Below, in pieces: positions 35,129 through 45,300 of a stretch of 64,000 bases of DNA (its first letter is position 1; each line of letters begins with the position of its first letter). The DNA is taken from NCBI GenBank assembly GCA_023052935.1, contig CM041293.1, positions 168,661,341-168,725,340 of the forward strand. The letters run 5' to 3'. The notes under the pieces are model-generated. The model was given only the letters and a program-made list of their open reading frames with translations, was not told the origin of the DNA and searched no databases. This stretch comes from Piezodorus guildinii. Taxonomy: Eukaryota > Arthropoda > Insecta > Hemiptera > Pentatomidae. The position numbers and the translations under genes were made by a program.

Positions 35129-36783
35129 AATATTCTTAACGGTCAACTAATCCCTATCATTATTATTATTTATAAGTATCTATGTTTCAAAAGCTCTTCT
35201 AAGTTTAATGTTTACACTATTCGTATCTTATTTCATATTAATTTTAGTTAATCCATACTGCAAAAAATCTATCATTCAACCTATTCATTCTCTTTAATTT
35301 TACTTATCAATTTTTTTTTTTACTAATTATATTAATACAAAAATTATATTTTCTTATGATAAAATTATAAAAAAATCCCTGTAAATTGCATTTGTTATCG
35401 TTTAAAACCTACAACAAACAGGATGATCTGCGTCCTTCACAGATTTAAAACTGGACTGCTAGGCTTTTTGACAAGTGACCTCCATAGAATTTTACGATTC
35501 TGAAAATTTAAACAACTTCATATAAATTCTTTCTGTTTCTACAGTCTCTGGATTATTAACTATAATTTTCTTATATGAAACCTAATTTATGTGACTTTCT
35601 TTCCCTGATGTTTGATCCCTCAAATTAAACATTTCATGTAATTCTTTTGTACTTCCTTATAAAGTTGATATACACAAACCAGTTATTGTGTAATATTTAT
35701 TCATATTTAATTCCTGGTGATCCTGCATTTAAAAAGCAAATTTTATCAATTCAAGTATGTATAATAGTCTTTGGATCAGTGAATAGTTCCCTTACAAGTT
35801 ATGCTGTTCTAGTTTATTACATTAATTTGTTGTATTTCTGATACAGTTCTATAATTAAGTATTAAAAATGAAATATATTCATTTGAGATACATTGATGTC
35901 ATATATTGAAAGTAAGAATTAAAATTAATTTAAAAACTGTTGAGGGTATTTTAAACAAAATTTATTTCTTACTTTAGTTAATGTTTTGTAATTTATTTTT
36001 GTTAATTAGACTTTATTCAATGTTATTATACTATAGATGTTTGCAGAAAATAGTTTTTAGTTGTATTGACACGCATTTTTCAGGCTGTGACTAGTTATTG
36101 AAGATAAAACACTTATAAGCCTATGGAAAGAGATGTGTACATACTATTGCAGGAATATTTATTGCTTAAGTTAGCATTATTTCTCATTTCATTAGTTTTA
36201 TTTTTCTTTGACATTACTTTTTAAATTCACTTTTTTAATGTTGTTATAAATTAAATTTAGTCTTTAAAATATTCCTAGATTTATTTATATTTTTTATTGT
36301 AGGTACTTTTTTAAGGTTAGTGATATATTTTTTTTTTTCTATATATAAAAATTCATTGATTGACATTGTACATACATCGAAGGAAATTATTGATAATTCT
36401 GGATATTTAAGTAATAAGAACATGAAGAAGTAATAAGAAAAGATTTTTTAATTGTTTTTGTGAGTTTTACTTCTTCCAACTATTATTATCATTATAAAAT
36501 TAATAATAAGCTTTTGAATTACTATAATTCATGAAATGTTACATTAAAATAAATTTAATTTAAATACTAGTGATGTACTTTTTATTATTTACTTTAAATT
36601 GTTTCCTGATTTATTCACATATGTGGCTTTCAAAAAATAAAATAAAACAGATTAGCGTCAAAATCCTCTATTGATTTTATTATTTAAATTTTAACTTTCA
36701 TCACTGGAAGGATTATATAGGGTATACCTGCACAATTCCCATAATATTCCATAAATATTTTCCTTATTTGTTTATTTATTTAC
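35129..36783. other. AT-rich intergenic DNA
   Basis: Long T and A runs but no gene, RNA or element that I can support. Confidence 0.5.
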
Positions 36784-36975
36784 TTTTTTACTTTCATTTA
36801 CCTATATATGGAATATATAGTAAGGGAAAGTATTGCGAGAGTGAAATTTTTTTAATTTAGTTTTCAACAGAAATATATGCGTTTTAGGGTCACCTGAGTC
36901 CAAATGGCAAAAAGTGTGTGTGTGTGTGGTAAGTCTTAAAAAATCCTAGGACTCCCTGCGGGTTTGAACCCGAGA
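36784..36975. repeat. R900 5' fragment fused to a SINE-A fragment
   Basis: 36784-36936 matches the first ~150 bases of R900, including TATATAGTAAGGGAAAGTAT and a short GT run. It stops abruptly and continues as AAAATCCTAGGACTCCCTGC and GGGTTTGAACCCG, which is the head side of SINE family A (minus strand). One element probably inserted into the other, with later loss of the rest. Confidence 0.6.
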
Positions 36976-39175
36976 ACATGTCTGTCACTACGCATTAATA
37001 CTGCAGCAAGGACCAGAGTGTTGTCTTGATGAAACCACCCTAGCTTACTCTAGCCTTCTACTATTACTTCTTGCCTTTGAATCCAAAATATGTCATAGGC
37101 TAGTAAAAATGTATTGATGAACCCTTCTTTTATTAAAGCATAAATTTCTTTTTCTGATTTCATGCTTGAATCATTGCTCTATTTGAACAATATTTTTTAG
37201 CAGGCTTTTAAACAAAAGAAATTGTTTAAATAAGGAGTTAACAAACATGAAGATAACTTCTTATGACAATAATATTCTATGAATTCATTGTATTTTTAAT
37301 ATAAATATTAGTAAACCTCTGCTTTATTAAGGAATCATAGAAGATTATAAAAGTTTGCTAAATATTTTTTATCAATTTAAAGTAAATATTGCTGCATGGA
37401 ATGTTTTTATTTACTGTACCTATTCATTTATTTACACCCACCCTCTCATGGATTATGGATTTCATGGTCACTTTATTATGCGACCACTGCGAATAATCTG
37501 TTGCTAAACTTAGATACCAGAACTCGTTCAATGCTATGGACATTCTTTAGTAGTAGGCTAAGTAAGCCATTTTGTTGGAATGCCTTCTCTACCTCATTTA
37601 TAATTTTTTAACTCACTTTGAAGAATTTCCTATCCCTTGGTCTATTAAGTTTTTACTTGAGAAATTGACCATTCTATTATTCCCACTGGGCCTTTATTTG
37701 AGACAAATCCAGCTGTTGGAGGTCACTGCAACTGTCAAATCCTCCATGTGTCATGCCATAGCATACTACTGCTTGCCATTGAGCTGAACAGAGGATAGTC
37801 CTAAGAAGACATCCTCTTCTCCAGTAGCTCTTACTTTACCAGAGAAATTCTGAAACTTGATCCTGTGACTATTCTTAGTCATGGAATAGTATGAAAAATG
37901 GGAAATTTTTAGATCATACTCTCTCTAGTAGCTTTATTTCAACATATTTTTCGATATTGGAATGCATTTAGACATATTATTAATACATATTGTTAAATTT
38001 AAATACATCACAAGATGTTTAGTTTGTTCTATACCATCGATTTTAAGATCTGAAATTTACACATCCATGCATTTTAACATACTGGAAGCCATTGATATGG
38101 TAAACAGTATCATTATAATCTGCTTATTTTGAAAATGTGTCCCTGTTAAATTTCATTAGAATAATTAGATAGAAATTGTATTTCCACGCTAAGCGAATGA
38201 GTAAAGACTGACATGCTCAAAAAATATATAAACGAAAGATCTTCGCCTGTAAATGCAAAGATGAAAGAGGACATGAGGCAGTGGAGCATCCGTTTGGATA
38301 ATTTCCTCCTAAGAAATATTGGATAATTCTCTGGCAAGAAATATTGGAACAGAACAAGAACCACATCTGTCGGTAACATCAGAATAATAAGATTATGAAA
38401 ATGAAAATTGTGTGCTCATTTAACTTTATCTCAGTTTAGATGATATCCAATATGTCTGATTAATAATAATCGATATGTGACCGTATCATCTTAAAATAGT
38501 TTATCGTAATAATCAATTTGAATCATAAATAATATCTGAATTTAAAAATTGCTGTAGCAACACGCGATGTTGCGAAGAGGAAGAACTCTTTCGATCTATA
38601 TCGTTGCGCTAATCACCAACGCTTTTCTCATCATTAATAAAGAACTAAGTTTATTCTATTACGGATGAAAAAAACTAGTAGTGGATGAAAAATTTTCTCA
38701 GTTATCATCCAGAGATGATATAGAAAATTCTTGAACAACAGATTCCATTTTAAAAATAATTCAATCAAATTTGAACAGTTAAAATTTATGATAATGTGAA
38801 AACAATGTTTTTAAGATTTTATTAATTTTCTAAAAACGTCCGATTTCTTTCGCACAGTTACATTTTTTTGAAACAAAGACTTTAGTCTTGACCAAAAACA
38901 AAAATGTTCTTGACAAGCAACCTCAGGAATTCCAAGTAGGTTGTAATAGAATATATTATACCAAATTGTTTACATATAGAAATAATCTAAATGTAAACAC
39001 CTTGATATTACACAGCTACCATGTTGACTAATTTTATCTACAAGCCGCTGTTGTAGAAAGATAGGAATGTGTCGTTAGCGATTTTTACTGTACCTGTTAC
39101 AATGCCCATGGAACCGTTTCAAATTACCGATACAGTTTCACAACCGTTCCACTAAAAAAGAAAGAAAAGAAAAGG
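36976..39175. other. Non-coding DNA; contains the source-like segment of the duplication filler
   Basis: No gene is recognised. 37440-37880 is less AT-rich and may be old retroelement debris, but no motif is diagnostic. The 121 bases at 37901-38021 are found again, identical, at 48367-48487. Confidence 0.5.
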
Positions 39176-40070
39176 AAAAAATCTCGTGCGGGCAACACAC
39201 GACTTTCACTTACCTCCATTTTTAAAATCAATAAAAGAATTTTCAAATACAGTTAGAGATAAAAAATACGCGAAACTATTAAAGAATTAATTGAATCGAA
39301 TTTATATAGAAACATGTGTTTTATTAAAAAATCTATTATATTATTATCTAAAATAATCAGTTAGTTTTATCTTATTTTTATCACTCTCTATTAACTTTTA
39401 AAAGCTTGAGTATAAGATAATACTTTTTTTTTAATCTTTAGCTTTCCAAAGGTATAACATACTCCTATATTACTGCTCTTATGTTCAAAAACAAAAAATT
39501 GCATTACAAAAATATTTTTTCGGTTTTCTCCTTTAGTTGGGAATTCATTCAATTTATATATTTACCTGTTTTTCATCAGTGGTAACAGGATAATATAGTT
39601 ATTTTTAAAGAATTGGTAAAATTAAAGGTACTTTAGAGAAAGAAAATTTTAAAATATCCGCATTTAAGCCCTATCAGACCATTTTAATCAGAATGAAACC
39701 TACATGATATTAAAGCCCGTTAAATTTTATATCGATATAGCGAGTTTAATCAAAATCGTCGGAGCCGTTTTTGAGAAAATCTAAAACAGGTGCAAAATGC
39801 AAAGTATAAAATGGCTCTTCTGGTAAGCTCATTTTGATGAAAAAGGTTTTGCAACGTCTCGGGCGTATATTTGTCTTAAAATGAAATTTCAGTTTCATAG
39901 GACTTACCGTTTCCGCCCGAGAGTTACCACACACACACACAGACCTTTTTCGGGACTTGGTTATTTGGACTCAGGGGACCCTAAAACGTGTATTTCCGTT
40001 GAAAACTGGAATTTGAAAATTTTCACGATCGCAATACTTCCCCTTACTATATATAGTAAGTGAAAGTAAA
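39176..40070 (-). repeat. R900 repeat, full-length minus-strand copy
   Basis: It runs from AAATCTCGTGCGGGCAACAC at left to ATATAGTAAGTGAAAGTAAA at right and is colinear with the inverse of 17632-18522. It contains the related frame 39746-39940 (VCGNSRAETVSPMKLKFHF ... LKNGSDDFD). It abuts another copy to its right. Confidence 0.7.
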
Positions 40071-40556
40071 AAATCTGGTGCGGGCAACACACGACTTTCA
40101 CTTACCTCCGTTTTTAGAATCAATTAAAGAATTTTCAAATACAGCTAGAGATAAAAATGAGTGAAACCATTAAAGAATTAATTAAATGGAATTTATTTAG
40201 AAACATGTGTTAAAAAAAAAATATATATTACATTATCATCTAAAATAATCACTTAGTTTTATCGGGTTTTCATCACTCTCTACTAACTTTTAAAAGTTTG
40301 TGTATGAGATAATATTTTTTCTAAAATCTCAAGCTTTCCAACGGTATATCGTACATGTATATTACTGTTCTTATGTTCATAAACAAAAAATTGCATTAAA
40401 AATATTTTTTTTTTCAGTTTTCTCCTTAAGTTGGGAATCGAATTCATTCAATTTATATATTTACCGGTTTTTCATCAGTGGTAACAAGATAATATAGTCA
40501 TTTTTATAGAATCAACAAAATACTTCCTCTTACTATATACAGTAAGTGAAAGTAAA
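40068..40556 (-). repeat. R900 repeat, internally deleted copy in tandem
   Basis: It begins again with TCTGGTGCGGGCAACACACG immediately after the preceding copy and ends in ACTATATACAGTAAGTGAAA. The ORF-bearing central part is missing. Two copies head to tail sharing their junction suggest insertion next to, or unequal exchange between, copies. Confidence 0.65.
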
Positions 40557-41152
40557 ATCAAACTGAAGATAAATTCTTTCATGTAACACTTATTAATACA
40601 TTTTCGTACATATGATAATACTAAGGAACTTAAAAAAAAAAATCCAACTGAGAAAATGACAAGAAATAAATAGAAATCTACAGCATATTACTTTTATTGT
40701 TTAGGTTTATTAATTCCATTTATTTGATGAATTACCGTTGTAATTCAAATGAATACATTTGTAATCTCAATAAATAGTTGAAAATTTTTTTTTATTAATT
40801 ATCATGATTTTTTACTCTCTTGTTAACATATTTATTTGCTTAAAATTGAGCTGACATAAACCCTGCTACATTAATTTGTTTGAAAACCGCTTATGAGGTA
40901 AGTGGAAAGCTTGGAACAGATCTGGAACGGTGGAACCTTCCAAAGTTTGGAACCGTTCCAGAGTGAGATTAGGTTAGCCGTTCCCGATCCAGTTCCATCG
41001 GCACATGCCCATAGGAAGGTAATTTGATGACAGAAAAATTGGCGGGAAATATGGAGCTTTGTTGTGTGTGATTAACGACTATTGTTTCAAGTGTTGATAA
41101 AGTGTTTTAATTATTGGTTTCGATTTTGTGTTGAATTTATTATGAACCTGAA
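40557..41152 (+). promoter_or_regulatory. CENPL upstream region with E2F-like site
   Basis: TTGGCGGGAAA at 41039-41049 is a near-perfect E2F consensus, 104 bases before the CENPL ATG at 41153. Further upstream, TCTGGAACGGT (40921-40931) and ACCGTTCCAGA (40952-40962) form a perfect 11-base inverted pair containing AACGG cores like those bound by Myb proteins. A four-codon uORF starts at 41142 and its TGA overlaps the CENPL start as ATGA. The motifs are seen in the sequence; their use is inferred. Confidence 0.5.
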
Positions 41153-42317
41153 ATGAACAGGAGGGAAGAATATAGGACCATTCATCAAAACAGCTTACGT
41201 TTCTTAAGAGAGGCTAAAAATTTACCCTGTATGGTTTGTTTGTTTATTAGTGTAAAATCATTTTTATATGTTCTTATTTTTATACCGAATATTGTTTTAG
41301 ATCTTACTAACAAAAAGGTTATACCTTATCAAATTCTAAACACTGCATCCATAGATATCAATGACTCTTTCTTGAAGAAAATTCAATTAGTGTTCCAAAA
41401 GAAATTTTCAGATTTTGAAACTGATGTTTCATTAATAGCTGGTTTGACCTTTTCATGCCCTTCAATGCTGGTAGGTCTAGCTCATTGTAATAATAATTTA
41501 TGATTTCTGGAGATATATTGATGGTATCACTTTTTAATATTTATCATTGATTTGTGTTTTAACCAGTTTCAGGTTAGTTTGAAAAATGGAACTAAGGTTT
41601 ATGAGTCTATGACTATTTCTGTTTCTGAAACTGAAGAGGATGGATCTATTTCTTGGCCACTGTTGCTTGTTTTAAAACAACCAAAAAAGGACTCATTAAT
41701 GAAAATTCATCAATTTATCCAGCAGACTTTTAAATGTAATTTGCGACCCATTCAGCTCTCAGAGCCTGATATATTGTGGTTGATAGGTATTGTCATTATT
41801 ATTACTATTTAAACATAAGTTTTGATGTTTTTAAAAAAGTTATTAAATGCATTAGGCATTAAGGGCTTAAAATAGCACAATGAAATATGCTATGTCTTCT
41901 TGACATCTCTTAATGATTCACATCGTTAGACCATTGAAATGAAAGACAAGTTTAAAAATCATCCATATAGATATGGTTTTAGCCCTTTGTGCTCAAGTGG
42001 TGCCTCTCAGGCAGTATTGGATGTGATGCAACAACTCGGCAGTAAATTGAGTGATAATGGTGTTTATTTAGATTTGGCCAAACTAATTCCACTTCACAGA
42101 TCTGTCTCCTCATTCTTCTTTGAGAGCTACCAAAATGTTATCTCAAAAACACTCGCGCCACCAGGGCAGACTCTGTCTTCAATATTAGTTTGGAGTCAAC
42201 TTTCTTGGCTTTCAGAATATTTCTTGTAGTTACTGAGCTTGATAAGCATGGAATACAGGAAACTAATTAGTTCTTGAAGACAAGTACAACTTCTCTTCTG
42301 TGATAAACAAAAATCTT

Positions 42318-42391
<74 letters not shown>

Positions 42392-45300
42392 TACACATAG
42401 AGTTTTTATTGTTCAAAAGATGTCTTTCTTTGAACCCTGGAAATATGGAAAATATACAAGTTTAAAATTTTATTTTGTGTCTGCAACCATTTTAAGTTAA
42501 CTGTATAAAAATTATGAAATAAGGAAGAATGGCCTCTCAGATTGATGTTTTGGTCTGCCGAAAAAGACTGCTAGTGCAATGGGTTAAGTGGCAGAGTCAA
42601 CTTTCTTGGCTTTCAGAATATTTCTTGAAGTTACTGAGCTTTATAAGCATGGACTACAGGAAACTAATTAGTTCATGAAGACAAGTTCAATACTATTCTT
42701 AAGAGCAAAGCAACATGTGGTGGAGCCTGTATGATTTTCTTCTGACTATTTAGACTTTAGATAACTGAAATGTGATGATATACCCTGATGTCCAAGTTAA
42801 CTTACGAGTTTTAAACCTACTCAATGTTCTGGTTGAATTAAAGCTGTAACTGTAGATTGCACTATTTTCTGTTTAGACGTACTACGTATTTGGGCTGCCA
42901 CTTTTCTAAGACAGTGGTTGATCCGTAACTGTATAAATTAATATGTTTTAGGTATGTATTTACTGTATTATATAGAACTATTGGATTTCCTTTCCAAAGG
43001 TATCGTGTTTATCAATTTATTGTTGGGATCAGATGTCATAAAAGAAAATAAAGTAATTAAATTAAATTACATATTTATTTATAAAATTACACATATTTAC
43101 TATTTTTGAGAATATTGAGGTTTTTTTACTGTTTGCTACATAATATTACATGAAAGTGTTCATAGCTGCTGAATTCTTCCCTGGCTCGACCCCCGGCTTC
43201 TTTTCTTTGTGGCTGCTATTCTGCCTCTTATTGTGCCCAGGCTAGGACACCTCTTTCTTTTTTCTACCCGGTCCCTTCTTCTCAGAATTAATATTTTTTG
43301 AAAACAGCCATACCTACCAATTTCTCCTTGACATGGAAGGCGTGACTGACCTTTAGTACAGAGATAGTCCAAGAGTGGGGCCAAAAATGCGTATTATAAG
43401 AACATTTTCAATTTGATTTTCATATTTTAGCCAGCTTGTACGTTTTCTTTTGGCCACATTAAACAGGTCGGAATAAAAAATGGCGGCCATCCAAAATGGT
43501 CCAAACTCAGGAATTGACATTACAAAGGTAAATATTACCTAAACCAAGTGGGGGAGAGAAGGGAGGGGAGCTCTTAACTCTGTATTTATCCCCTAACCTT
43601 AACCCAAGAACCTCCGCTCTCTCTCCATCCCCCGTATAGCCTTCAAAGGCGAGGTAGGGTGGACAGAAAAAGAAAGATAATAGCTGCTTTAGGTATAGAA
43701 TTGATTCTTACTTTTAATGTGTGTACTTAATTAAAATTTATCAGTTATATCTTTAAAAAATGTTTTTTATTTATTAATACATATAATCTAATCAAAAGTT
43801 GTATTAATTTTATAGGTATAAGTGTAAATGAAACTCTGAAAAGAAATCTTAACTGTGGTATGAGCATAACGTGCAAACTCCCAACAAAGAATGCTGCAGA
43901 AATTGATATATATTTTAATGAAGATGTATTATCAGCATTGTGGGATAGGTAATGTACACGCAATATACTGATGGTTTATATATACTAGGTGTTTAAATAT
44001 GAAACTGGAAGTTGCCCATAGAAGGTCTTAGTTGTCAAAGTTACTTTAAATGATATGATTGGTAGTATTTATGTTTTTTGGTCAGCTGAAAAATCCAAAG
44101 GTGCATTTTCAGGAGAGTACAGCGGGTGGGGCAAAACCTCCCATCTGAAGCTTAATAATTTTTGCAGAGTCCTTAAAGACCCATGGGACCTAGCATTTTC
44201 CTGATGGATTAGCACTCCTTTCTGATTTGCCAACTCTGGCCCGATCTAACTGGGCCCAGTAAAAGTCCGTATTTGTAGTTTGTTTTTGTGGAAGGAGCTC
44301 AAAATGTAGGCCCCTTCCAATCCTACCAAATACTGAGCATCACCTTTCTTGGATGTAAGCCAGCCTTTGGTGTTACAAGCGGCGTTTTTCCAGAAAACCC
44401 CTAAGATGTTTTTTGGCTGGTGTTGATATAGAGATTCCATTTTTCGTCACCAGTAACAACTCGTTTCAACAATGGATCCTCCACATTTTTTTTCAGCAGC
44501 AAATCACAACATGAAATCTTTTAATAAGGTTCCTTTCACTGAGCTCATGAGGAATCCAAACATCGTAACGAAAGGCATACCCCCTTCTTTAGATGTTCAA
44601 AAAGGGTTGATTTGCAAGCTCTTAACTCCGCAGCTATCTTACAGACAGTAATTCGTGGATTGTTTGTGATGACCATCATAATATTCTTGATGGCAAGAGT
44701 TGAACACCGGCCAACCTGGGGTTGGTCTTCCAAATTGAAATCTCCTGATCTAAGCCACAAAAACCACTTCTGAACCGTGTTATCAGCAATTGAATTGCTG
44801 CCATACAGAACACAAATCTTTCTTGCAATACTTTATTAAAATGAGATAATAGACTATATCTCATTTTAATAAAGTATTAAAGAGTCTGATTATCTTGTCG
44901 AATAGTTGTTTAACATCCACCCACTAAAACTTCTCAAAGTGTGAATCTTTTAGGTAGGCCAGGACTAATGCAATGCAGAAATATTTGTCAGAGAACATTA
45001 GTGTATTCCTTTGATATGAGATTGGTTTTTTTAAATAAATCTCATTTTCAACTGCCCCTAGTCTTTTTTCTTTGTTCCAATGCATTGTCGCGAGTGTAGA
45101 TAATTCCAGTTATGAGGGAAATCTTTTATAATTGTTATCCAAAGTAATTATAGACTTCTGTTTGAATGATACAATTTTAATGTATGGTCACTACTTCACA
45201 AATGAATTTCTCTTGTTTCTTGTCTTGATTAGAGGATTTGAGATTGTCGCACAAACTGTGGAAAATAAAGATTAATTTTCTCTTAACTTTGATATGAAAA

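Noticed and set aside
37396..37787. Two overlapping 71-codon frames
   Set aside because: No recognised motif, no splice-consistent extension; possibly old retroelement debris.
42196..42500. Open frames of alternating Ile and Tyr on both strands
   Set aside because: They are translations of the (TA)n microsatellite.
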